Shown here: piece after piece, positions 5,864-12,211 of the stretch
How positions within the stretch are numbered: position 1 is the stretch's first letter
Layout: each line of letters starts with the position of its first letter
From: an uncultured Christensenella sp.
GTDB lineage: Bacteria > Bacillota > Clostridia > Christensenellales > Borkfalkiaceae
Length of the DNA stretch: 15,064 nucleotides
Assembly: GCA_910577555.1 (NCBI GenBank)
Contig: CAJTLF010000024.1
Span: 1-15,064 of the forward strand
Direction: 5' to 3'
Position numbers and translations under genes: made by a program
Notes under the pieces: model-generated
What the model was told of the DNA's origin: nothing
Seen by the model: the letters and a program-made list of their open reading frames with translations, nothing else
Databases searched by the model: none

Positions 5864-6125
5864 TATCTTTCACTTCCTTAACTGTTTTATTTTTCTTTGC
5901 CTGTTTAGCTTTTAAACGGGCTTTTTTGTTTGCTTCGCACTGATACTTTCTATCTTCCTTATCAATCTTGCGGAATTGCCGTTTCATATTTTTGAATATG
6001 TATTTCAAAATTTTGTTGTTGTATTTCTCGGGAACGTAGTCTAACGTATCGAGCGTATGCGCAAAAGTTTCGTAATAGGTTACAAGACATTTATTTATAA
6101 GTTTATTTTTGTTGTAATTCAACAT
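5853..6125 (-). CDS. Basic helical phage protein, unknown function (90 aa)
   Basis: No family is recognised. The N-terminal half is rich in Asn, Tyr and Leu, and the C-terminal half is a highly charged helix (KRQFRKIDKEDRKYQCEANK and KARLKAKQAKKNK). There is no hydrophobic segment, so it does not look like a coat protein of the usual kind. ATG 6125 overlaps the Zot stop by 7 nt (ATGTTGA) with AAAGGCGGTTCATT before it, so it is coupled to Zot translation. A CCC-GCA-GGG mini-hairpin (6150-6158) in the Zot 3' end lies just upstream of this ribosome binding site. Confidence 0.8.
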   Translation of the reverse strand: MLNYNKNKLINKCLVTYYETFAHTLDTLDYVPEKYNNKILKYIFKNMKRQFRKIDKEDRKYQCEANKKARLKAKQAKKNKTVKEVKDNVK

Positions 6126-6940
6126 AATGAACCGCCTTTGCGATAGAACCCCTGCGGGAGTTCGTCGTCATTTTCTTCAAGGTATTTTATATACCCGTCT
6201 ATATCGTTACCGTATGGAACGGCAGGGGAATAATCAAAATCTTCGTCCATATGACAATCGTAAAACTTCGGTTTACAATTTTGGTGATTATAGCAAGCGG
6301 AAACGTCGAAAAAATCTTCGTAAATCTCTTCCGTATAGCAAGACTTGTCCGCCTTGCCGCTTGCCATATACTTATCGAAAAGCCCGCTATTGTCAATATG
6401 CCGAAGTAATGACTTAAACCCGCATACCCTGCCGAAACGGTCATAATGCAATTTGCATTTAACTATTTCCGTAAACTGCGCCAATTCCCGTATATTCAAA
6501 TCAATGAGCATAGGGCGTTGAGTATCAAGCCATATGTCAAGACTATTATGTCCGTGTTGCTCGAACCAACGGCTTTGCCAATCTGGGTAAAACATTGACA
6601 TACGGCTATTAAGATACTTTTGCGCTTCCGTTATAAAAATGCACTCATAAGGAAAATTAAAATGAGTTTCTACAAGCGGATTAGCAAAGCCCAATCTGAA
6701 CGGGTTAATACGCCGACTTAATCGCGGACGATACCCAAACTTGCGCAAGCACAAATCATAGTTTGCCGACACGCAATGCGGGGGAATAGTTTGCAGATTT
6801 TCAAAACCGCTTGCACGCTTTAAAAGTATTTCGTTTTGCATTGCGCGTGTACGCTGTCTATCAAAAGCAACGTTGCGGGCAACACTTGACATATAAAGCG
6901 TTTTCCCCGTTCGGGGCGGGGCGAATATAATCGTAATCAT
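6119..6940 (-). CDS. Zot/pI-type morphogenesis ATPase
   Basis: This 273-aa protein is the ATPase expected to drive assembly and export of the filamentous virion at the inner membrane. The P-loop is at the N-terminus (FAPPRTGKT, residues 6-14; the usual first Gly is Ala7). A Walker B-like strand ECIFITEAQKYL lies at 99-110 with E105. The Zot-family pattern LDTQRPMLIDLNIRELAQF follows at 138-156. Ff pI and many Zot proteins have a transmembrane segment and a periplasmic tail. None is evident here: the C-terminus is hydrophilic (DELPQGFYRKGGSLC). Start ATG overlaps the previous stop as TAATG, with GGGGTGA before it. Membrane anchoring may come from the 500-aa protein encoded directly upstream. 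Confidence 0.87.
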   Translation of the reverse strand: MITIIFAPPRTGKTLYMSSVARNVAFDRQRTRAMQNEILLKRASGFENLQTIPPHCVSANYDLCLRKFGYRPRLSRRINPFRLGFANPLVETHFNFPYECIFITEAQKYLNSRMSMFYPDWQSRWFEQHGHNSLDIWLDTQRPMLIDLNIRELAQFTEIVKCKLHYDRFGRVCGFKSLLRHIDNSGLFDKYMASGKADKSCYTEEIYEDFFDVSACYNHQNCKPKFYDCHMDEDFDYSPAVPYGNDIDGYIKYLEENDDELPQGFYRKGGSLC

Positions 6941-8442
6941 TACTCACCCCGTATTTTATTTATCAAGGCTTTTATACCCTTGAACGGTAGACAGATAAGC
7001 CACCACAAACCTTTTAAAAGCCACAGTATACCCGTACATATGCCTTTAAATATCATTTTTACAACCGCTCCGAAAGGCGGGAAAACGAAACTCAAAACAA
7101 TTATAAGAATAGGAACAAACAGAACACAAAAGAAAAGAGCGATAACCGCAACTATTTGTTCACTCAAACTTGCAGTGCCACGAAATAACCTAAGAATACA
7201 ACGCCAAATATAACCCCAAAAACCGACGGGCTTATCAGTATTGCCAGCAATTTCGTCGCTTTCTATTTGGTTCATTAAAGTACCCAAATTATAAGTTTTG
7301 CCGTTAGTTTCAAACAAAAGGCGCAAAATGGCAACGTCCGAAACTTTGGTACCGTCCATAACCTTATAATGACCCTGCATAAGTGAATGTTCTGTCCTTT
7401 GGGTAAACGGAGTGGTCAAAAACGCAAGGACAAATTCTGTATTTTTTATATTTTCGTAAGCATAAGAAAACTCGTCAATACCCGCCGATTTTATAAAATC
7501 AGACGTTCGCTGTATGCATTTCCAAGTGTATTTTTCAGCAAGAAATCCGCCGTTCGAACTATCGCTCATTTCAGCCGTAACGGTAATGTATTGAGATTGA
7601 GATTTTTCACCGTATGTAAACCCCTCACCATTCTTGCCCGTATAATGATAGGACTGCGTTGTATATGTTACGTCGGCTTCCTTTAATGTATCGATTTTCC
7701 AATCAGTAGAAAACGCTATATAGTGGACGTCAGTAAAATTATCGGGAGCAAATCCCAAAAACGACCCCCAAGTCATACCGTCATAATATGACAAGAAATC
7801 CACATACGGGTTTTTAATTTCGACAACGTCAACGTTCTTACACAAATACTTGACTTCGCCGTCAACCGTTTCAGCCTTATAAAGCAAACCTACACGGTAA
7901 TATAATGATTTTATCGTATTATCGTTACCGCTTTCGGGGTCGCCGTCAAGCCACTTACGGTAAATACTCACTATATTATAATAGCGGACAGCCTTATCAC
8001 GAACAGTAAACCCGTTGACTTTGTATTTGCAAAAAACGCTCTCGCAACTTATCAAAGTTAAGTTGTAAAGCAACGGTCTATCTTCGGGCGATAAATCTTC
8101 GGCATTATCAATTTCACCGACCATTTTATCAGTTATAGACATATTGATTTGCGTAGCAACCAAATATGTAGTAGATTGACAAGGCTGGTAAGTGTAAACG
8201 AATAACCCGCCGTCCGCACTTTCGGCTATTGATATTACAGCTATTGAACGGTCGTTTTCATTGTCTGGATAATCAACCGTCATAAATTCTTCGTCTTTCT
8301 GTAAGTCTGTTAAAACGCTTGTATAAGGCGTACTATCAGCAAGGGCAGGAGAAACCCCCTGCCCACCGATTAACGCGATTATAATTAACAACAGAGAAAC
8401 AAAAACATATATTAACTTGTTTTTAATTCTTTTATTTTTCAT
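6940..8442 (-). CDS. Secreted, C-terminally membrane-anchored phage protein (500 aa)
   Basis: A signal peptide with basic start, hydrophobic core (about residues 10-26) and probable cleavage after SPALA (35) leads a long extracellular region (about 36-425) that matches no domain I recognise. The C-terminus has a strong membrane segment (about 428-455, IVAVIALFFCVLFVPILIIV), a second hydrophobic stretch (about 460-485, rich in Trp and Leu) and a basic end. The position between the tip protein and Zot matches gVI of Ff phages, but the protein is far larger. It may be an assembly or tip-complex protein spanning the single membrane and wall space of a Gram-positive host. Shine-Dalgarno is AAGGCGGTG; the stop overlaps the Zot start by one base (TAATG). 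Confidence 0.8.
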   Translation of the reverse strand: MKNKRIKNKLIYVFVSLLLIIIALIGGQGVSPALADSTPYTSVLTDLQKDEEFMTVDYPDNENDRSIAVISIAESADGGLFVYTYQPCQSTTYLVATQINMSITDKMVGEIDNAEDLSPEDRPLLYNLTLISCESVFCKYKVNGFTVRDKAVRYYNIVSIYRKWLDGDPESGNDNTIKSLYYRVGLLYKAETVDGEVKYLCKNVDVVEIKNPYVDFLSYYDGMTWGSFLGFAPDNFTDVHYIAFSTDWKIDTLKEADVTYTTQSYHYTGKNGEGFTYGEKSQSQYITVTAEMSDSSNGGFLAEKYTWKCIQRTSDFIKSAGIDEFSYAYENIKNTEFVLAFLTTPFTQRTEHSLMQGHYKVMDGTKVSDVAILRLLFETNGKTYNLGTLMNQIESDEIAGNTDKPVGFWGYIWRCILRLFRGTASLSEQIVAVIALFFCVLFVPILIIVLSFVFPPFGAVVKMIFKGICTGILWLLKGLWWLICLPFKGIKALINKIRGE

Positions 8443-8454
8443 AATCGCACCGCC

Positions 8455-9855
8455 TTAATTTTTACGCTTTGAAACCGCAACGCCGATTACACCGCAAGCA
8501 ACAGCAAGAACGCCAACGCCCGCAACAATGTATTGCCAATAATTTTTTAAGACGTTAAAAAACTTTTCTTGACCTTGCATTTGTTCGGCAACTACGGAAT
8601 AGTTTTCCGATATTAAAACAGCGGAGTAGTCGTCTATAATTTCACCGTCCAAAGAAGAAATTAAAGAAACCTTTAAATTTTGTTTATTCGCATATTCCAA
8701 CAAATCAGCAAACGACGTCCCATATTCAACCGATTTCGTTTCGTAAACTTCACCGTCCACATAGAAAGTAACGGTACACATAATAACTTCCCAATGAGCG
8801 GAAAGCGCAATGTTTTCTTTTATCGTCTGATTTATATACTGCGTACCGTCAGGCAAATACCAACCCTTAAAGGTGTAGCCCGTGCGAATAGGAGTAGAAA
8901 GCGTTGCAGACGTATTCCAATTAACGGTCTGACTTGCTACCGAACTACCGCCGTTAGAATTGAATGTTACCGTAAATTTGTTTATTTCAAACTTTGCATA
9001 AAGTTGCGTATCAAAATAAATAGGCTCACCCACATAAGGAGTATTAAAATCGCTGTCATAATACCAACCCTTAAAGGTGTAGCCATCTTTTACGGGGTCA
9101 GCGGGAAGACTAACAGCCCTTGTATACTCAAATAATAATGGCGTATTATTATCAGCCGAAAGAAAGTTCGTATATGTATCAAGAAATACAACGCAATCTT
9201 CATAAATATAAGTCGGGGTTAAACCAAAAAGTTTAACCGACGTCAACACGCTGTTATCCCTATAATATGCAAAAGAACTATTAAGCAATGGGAAACGGGT
9301 TCGAACTACTACACCTATCTTATCAGTCCCCGAAACCTTAATTTGACCGTCTTCAATGCGCGACGCATATACCGTTACATAATAACTATTTTGTTCTGTA
9401 TGAGACGCGTCAGACCAGCTATTTGGACCGCTTTGATAGGCACCGTGAATAACCATATTAATTTCTTCGACGGCTAAACCGTCGGCAAGACTTTGCATAG
9501 GATATGATTGAATAAAACCGTTAACAACTTTAAACGACTCCAAATCAAATGAACCGTCATCTTTAATATAAATGTCTGCGCGGTCCCCGACAAGCGTACC
9601 GAAATCGATTGTGCTATTACCTCGATTTTCAACCGCCGACGTTCTCGCGCTCGTAACCTTCGCATATTTGTTTATGTTTTCGCCTATAATTGAGCCGACT
9701 ACGGTTTCATTTTCTTTTTCGGGTTGCGTTTGATTTTTACCCCAATCAACGGGATTTAAATTGCCCGTAATACCCCAACCGATAAGCCAACCGACTGCGA
9801 GTAAAACGACGACAATTAACACGGCGATAAAACCGCGAAAGGCTTTTTTCGTCAT
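8455..9855 (-). CDS. Adsorption/tip protein with InlB-type (Flg_new) repeats, pIII-like
   Basis: This 466-aa protein has an N-terminal membrane segment (about 8-30), a central extracellular region (31-245), repeats, and a C-terminal membrane anchor (about 441-462) followed by SKRKN. Two InlB B-repeat/Flg_new (Listeria-Bacteroides) units are clear: about 247-290, with DGYTFKGWYYDSDF and TQLYAKFE, and 293-356, with FTVTFNSNGGSSV, TGYTFKGWYLPDGTQY and LSAHWEV. A third, degenerate unit starts at 360 (CTVTFYVDGEVYE). This fold is common on surface proteins of Firmicutes and Bacteroidetes. Placed before the gVI- and gI-like genes and anchored at its C-terminus like pIII, it is the best candidate for the host-binding tip protein (inference). 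Its start overlaps the previous stop as TAATG. Confidence 0.83.
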   Translation of the reverse strand: MTKKAFRGFIAVLIVVVLLAVGWLIGWGITGNLNPVDWGKNQTQPEKENETVVGSIIGENINKYAKVTSARTSAVENRGNSTIDFGTLVGDRADIYIKDDGSFDLESFKVVNGFIQSYPMQSLADGLAVEEINMVIHGAYQSGPNSWSDASHTEQNSYYVTVYASRIEDGQIKVSGTDKIGVVVRTRFPLLNSSFAYYRDNSVLTSVKLFGLTPTYIYEDCVVFLDTYTNFLSADNNTPLLFEYTRAVSLPADPVKDGYTFKGWYYDSDFNTPYVGEPIYFDTQLYAKFEINKFTVTFNSNGGSSVASQTVNWNTSATLSTPIRTGYTFKGWYLPDGTQYINQTIKENIALSAHWEVIMCTVTFYVDGEVYETKSVEYGTSFADLLEYANKQNLKVSLISSLDGEIIDDYSAVLISENYSVVAEQMQGQEKFFNVLKNYWQYIVAGVGVLAVACGVIGVAVSKRKN

Positions 9856-10097
9856 TATACTTTACCCCCGTTAAGAACTTTCAACACTACGCCGTTGCCG
9901 TCAACGACATAAAGGGGAGTACCGCAATGTTTAAAACCTTTACGGGCGGAATTTTTAACCGAATTTACGCCGTTTTTAAAAGACTGCTCTGTCTTTTTGT
10001 CGGGGCATTTTATACGCTTGCCCAATTTTGCAGTTTTGTAAGCTCGCCCCATATGGTACGCCTTACGCTCTTTTGCCGTATACTTTTTCTTTGCCAT
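9855..10097 (-). CDS. Small, highly basic phage protein, unknown function (80 aa)
   Basis: No family is recognised. The sequence is strongly basic (MAKKKYTAKERKAYHMGRAY, then many Lys), with two Cys (KCPDK, KHCG) and a short beta-like C-terminus (YVVDGNGVVLKVLNGGKV). It has no signal or membrane segment, so it is not a classical pVIII, pVII or pIX. Shine-Dalgarno AAGGTTGGTGAT lies within the end of the 37-aa ORF upstream. The stop overlaps the start of the tip-protein gene (TAATG), so the two are probably made together. A DNA-packing or structural role is conceivable. It shares a faint glycine/aromatic pattern with the 80-aa protein at 4860. Confidence 0.82.
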   Translation of the reverse strand: MAKKKYTAKERKAYHMGRAYKTAKLGKRIKCPDKKTEQSFKNGVNSVKNSARKGFKHCGTPLYVVDGNGVVLKVLNGGKV

Positions 10098-10100
10098 AAC

Positions 10101-10214
10101 TTAATCACCAACCTTTTTATTTATTTTTTTAACTGTCCGTCTACAAAATTGCGTTATGATTTTTTCGTTATGACTTTTAACGCCCGTGATTTTGTTTAAT
10201 TCCGTCCGTTTCAT
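10101..10214 (-). CDS. Small basic ORF, 37 aa, start site masked by mini-hairpin
   Basis: The product reads MKRTELNKITGVKSHNEKII followed by a Cys/Arg/Lys-rich end (TQFCRRTVKK, INKKVGD). No family is recognised. It lies 3 nt before the 80-aa gene, and its last codons form that gene's Shine-Dalgarno (GGTGAT-TAA), so translation could be coupled. Its own ribosome binding site would be the AAGGG in the right arm of the CCCT-GCA-AGGG hairpin at 10236-10226, so folding would hide it. It is supported by position and spacing only. Confidence 0.5.
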   Translation of the reverse strand: MKRTELNKITGVKSHNEKIITQFCRRTVKKINKKVGD

Positions 10215-10225
10215 TTCTTTCAACA

Positions 10226-10256
10226 CCCTTGCAGGGAGCAACACCCCTTGCAGGGG
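10226..10256 (-). promoter_or_regulatory. Mini-hairpin array B in the late-gene leader (two GNA-triloop hairpins)
   Basis: On the minus strand CCCCT-GCA-AGGGG (10256-10244) and CCCT-GCA-AGGG (10236-10226) are joined by TGTTGCT and followed by TGTTGAA and an ATG. Linkers, loops and order match array A before rep. Similarity to A continues upstream on the minus strand to about 10285. The right arm of the last hairpin supplies the AAGGG that would serve as ribosome binding site of the 37-aa ORF. Confidence 0.72.
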
Positions 10257-10294
10257 AATTTTACTTTTAAAGAGAAGTATTATTTATGAGTTTT

Positions 10295-10350
10295 CCCCGT
10301 CCGTTTTTCCACAGACGGGGTTTGCCGTTTTTGATAGTGCACTTTCAAAA
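10295..10350. promoter_or_regulatory. Hairpin plus 18-bp dyad copy 2 after the ssDNA-binding protein gene
   Basis: CCCCGTC (10295-10301) and GACGGGG (10314-10320) form a 7-bp stem with a 12-nt loop; neither strand has a good T-run directly after it. Next to it, TTGATAGT-GC-ACTTTCAA (10331-10348) is the second copy of the dyad at 5362-5379, with one mismatched pair. It lies directly beyond the stop of the 162-aa gene. The two elements may control entry into the late genes. Confidence 0.5.
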
Positions 10351-10351
10351 A

Positions 10352-10840
10352 TTATGCCGTTTCGGGGAGTTCGATTTGCTCTTCCGTTTCGGTTTGTATT
10401 TGTGCGCCGATTAAAGTTATCAACATTGCGAGCATATCTCTGTCGCTCGTACGGGTGGGTTTAATCTCAGACTTCCAAATCTGCCCGTTTTCATCTACGG
10501 TGTTGACCGTGTAAACCGTGCGTTTCTGTTTTACGCCGTTGATTTCCTGCGTTACTTCGGTTATAAACAATTCTGCTTTGGAGCTTACGTCGAATACAAG
10601 GTCTAAAAGCTCATAGCCGCCCTTGTCTTTCGGGCTAAAATCGACCTTTACAGGGCGATTACGCAATATGCCGTGGAGCAAATAGGCGTAGTATAACCGC
10701 CCGTCCTGCGTTTTTAACTGCTTGCCGTTCGCGCCCTTGATAGGCTCGCGGGTAATTATAAAATTACCGTCCGCCGTTGTTTCCGCTACAAAGTTTGCCG
10801 TTTTCTGCGCCATTACTTTCTTTTCGTTCTTGTCTGCCAT
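10352..10840 (-). CDS. Candidate ssDNA-binding protein (gpV-like position)
   Basis: This 162-aa soluble protein is rich in predicted beta strands (ANFVAETTADGNFIITREPI, GGYELLDLVFDVSSKAELFI and KRTVYTVNTVDENGQIWKSE) and has an acidic C-terminal tail (QTETEEQIELPETA), features common in ssDNA-binding proteins. No diagnostic motif is visible. Its place immediately before the structural genes matches gene V of Ff phages, whose product coats ssDNA and also represses gene II translation. ATG 10840 has AAAGGA at 10-11 nt; a second Met at residue 10 is possible. A tiny leader ORF and one GNA mini-hairpin lie in its own leader, which would fit autoregulation. The function is an inference. Confidence 0.55.
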   Translation of the reverse strand: MADKNEKKVMAQKTANFVAETTADGNFIITREPIKGANGKQLKTQDGRLYYAYLLHGILRNRPVKVDFSPKDKGGYELLDLVFDVSSKAELFITEVTQEINGVKQKRTVYTVNTVDENGQIWKSEIKPTRTSDRDMLAMLITLIGAQIQTETEEQIELPETA

Positions 10841-10855
10841 TTTTTAGTTTTTCCT

Positions 10856-10882
10856 TTACCGCTTGTTGCATACGGCACGCAT
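10856..10882 (-). CDS. Possible 8-aa leader peptide before the ssDNA-binding protein gene
   Basis: ATG 10882 to TAA 10856 encodes MRAVCNKR. AAGGGG, the right arm of the hairpin CCCT-GCA-AGGGG (10905-10894), lies at useful spacing, and the stop lies 15 nt before ATG 10840. The repeated design of a mini-hairpin arm used as Shine-Dalgarno before a short ORF is also seen at 10214. It may couple translation or be chance. Confidence 0.3.
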   Translation of the reverse strand: MRAVCNKR

Positions 10883-11050
10883 ATTTTTATTTACCCCTTG
10901 CAGGGTTGGTCGGGGAGCGGCGGACTTGCACCGCCTTAACAAACTTTTCCGTCTGTTTCGCGCTTGCGTTTCCCGATATAAAGCGGGGGCAGGAGATAAC
11001 CCCCGCTTGTTTTGTTTTCGCCGTAAAAGGAGCAAACGGCGGGTGTAAGT
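10883..11050. other. Non-coding hairpin block in the right half of the prophage
   Basis: I see no credible gene in these 168 bp, but four stem-loops: CCC-TTGCA-GGG (10895-10905), GGCGG/CCGCC (10919-10935), AAGCGGGGG/CCCCCGCTT (10981-10989 with 11000-11008) and CGCCGT/ACGGCG (11019-11041). The GGCGG hairpin carries TGCAAGT in its loop on the minus strand, recalling the mini-hairpin loops. The block lies between the 52-aa gene and the ssDNA-binding gene and could hold a second structural element of the virion DNA. Confidence 0.55.
10981..11018 (+). terminator. Terminator-like hairpin, plus strand
   Basis: A perfect 9-bp GC-rich stem (10981-10989 with 11000-11008) is followed by GTTTTGTTTT on the plus strand. 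No clear plus-strand promoter or gene precedes it, so it may instead block antisense transcription or be purely structural. Confidence 0.4.
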
Positions 11051-11209
11051 TTAATAAATATGCCGATAAAAAACACAATAATTTTGCTCAGACATACAAA
11101 ATTTTACAGCAACAATTATGTTGCCAACATCTTGTAATTTCTTTATTACAATAGGTAATTGTTCTGCGAAACAAAACATATTAAATTCCGCACCTTTAAC
11201 CATTCTCAT
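11051..11209 (-). CDS. Small phage protein, unknown function (52 aa)
   Basis: The sequence begins MRMVKGAEFNMFCFAEQLPI and continues through VIKKLQDVGNIIVAVKFCMS to a Tyr/Cys-rich end. No family is recognised and there is no membrane segment. ATG 11209 has GGGGGTG at good spacing and lies 16 nt after the SprT-like stop, so it is probably co-transcribed. It is compact, with a strand-like IIVAVKFC core, consistent with a small folded protein. Confidence 0.65.
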   Translation of the reverse strand: MRMVKGAEFNMFCFAEQLPIVIKKLQDVGNIIVAVKFCMSEQNYCVFYRHIY

Positions 11210-11225
11210 ATTGAACACCCCCGTT

Positions 11226-11849
11226 TTATTCGTCAACCGTCATAGGCTCGTTACAATCAAGGCACATTATGTTGACTTGCTTTGTAGCCCTTACGGACTG
11301 TTGACAGCACGGACAAACATATTTGCGTGTGCTTGAAGTTTTAACCATTTGACCCGCAAATACGGGGGTACGGTAAATAAGCGTTTCGGGGTTGTCTTTT
11401 ATAAAGTCCGTTATAAGCGCGTCCGTATCGAGTTTTAACTCCGTATGCGACCAACCTATCGTCGGCATTTTACTTACCGTTAAGCCGTGTTTTTCGGCTA
11501 TCTGCTTAAACAACTTGTTATGATATGTACCGCTGCGGGAAGTATCTTGCATATTGTTTATTTCAGCGTAGTAGTGGCACATTTCGTGTATCATAGTACT
11601 TGCTATTTGCTTAACGGGGCGGTTAAGATATTGCGCCGTAATATTAATCTCGTGTGCTCCGTCGTCCTTGTCGTTTTCTTTCCATACCTTACCGCAAGTA
11701 AACCAACCGTACGCCTTATTTTTACCGTCAAGCTGTACTGTAATTACAGGCTTGTCCAACTCGTTATCGAATAACTTTTCATTGCAAAAATCGTAAAGCC
11801 TTTCAAGGTATTTAACCGTTTCAATATATTTTTCAGTTCCGTTTTTCAT
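11226..11849 (-). CDS. SprT-like zinc metallopeptidase
   Basis: This 207-aa protein has the SprT/Spartan-type core: IHEMCHYYAE gives the HExxH site (H88, E89, H92), with H110 (TYHNKLF) as probable third zinc ligand. A C-terminal zinc ribbon follows: C179, C181/C182 (YVCPCCQQ), C196 and C199 (MCLDC). Eukaryotic Spartan cleaves DNA-protein crosslinks; bacterial SprT-like proteins on mobile elements have no settled role. The protein is soluble. ATG 11849 follows AAAGGAATTTAAATCA. In an element whose Rep makes a covalent protein-DNA bond, a peptidase of this kind could clean DNA ends or act on host factors, but that is speculation. Confidence 0.87.
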   Translation of the reverse strand: MKNGTEKYIETVKYLERLYDFCNEKLFDNELDKPVITVQLDGKNKAYGWFTCGKVWKENDKDDGAHEINITAQYLNRPVKQIASTMIHEMCHYYAEINNMQDTSRSGTYHNKLFKQIAEKHGLTVSKMPTIGWSHTELKLDTDALITDFIKDNPETLIYRTPVFAGQMVKTSSTRKYVCPCCQQSVRATKQVNIMCLDCNEPMTVDE

Positions 11850-11908
11850 TGATTTAAATTCCTTTGTTTTTATTTGCCCGTCAAGCCGTTAGCACAGCCG
11901 TTTTTCAT

Positions 11909-12169
11909 TTAAGCGACCTTTGTTATATAATCTTCACTTGTTTCAAGACAGCCCCAATAAATGAATTGATTTCCGTGTATTGTAGTAAATACTTCATACT
12001 TAACCGCGCACTCATTGCCGCCGTTTTTGTATTCGTCAATGTAATCTTCCATTGACCGTAACTCGCCGACAAACAATAACTCTTCGCCGTCAAAAACCGC
12101 TCGGAAATTTTCCATTGATTTTGATTTTCTAACTGTATAACCTATTTTTGCTTTAATTGTATTTCTCAT
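11909..12169 (-). CDS. Small phage protein, unknown function (86 aa)
   Basis: No family is recognised. The product (MRNTIKAKIGYTVRKSKSME onward) has alternating charged and aromatic residues and is probably alpha/beta. It has no membrane segment. The start at ATG 12169 was chosen because AAAGGACGGTG lies directly before it; an in-frame ATG 33 nt upstream lacks such a site. It is the first gene of the prophage at its right end, the position of an early or establishment gene. No helix-turn-helix is evident, so it is not an obvious repressor. Confidence 0.72.
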   Translation of the reverse strand: MRNTIKAKIGYTVRKSKSMENFRAVFDGEELLFVGELRSMEDYIDEYKNGGNECAVKYEVFTTIHGNQFIYWGCLETSEDYITKVA

Positions 12170-12211
12170 AAAACACCGTCCTTTGCGTATCGCCGCCGCC
12201 AAATAGAAATA

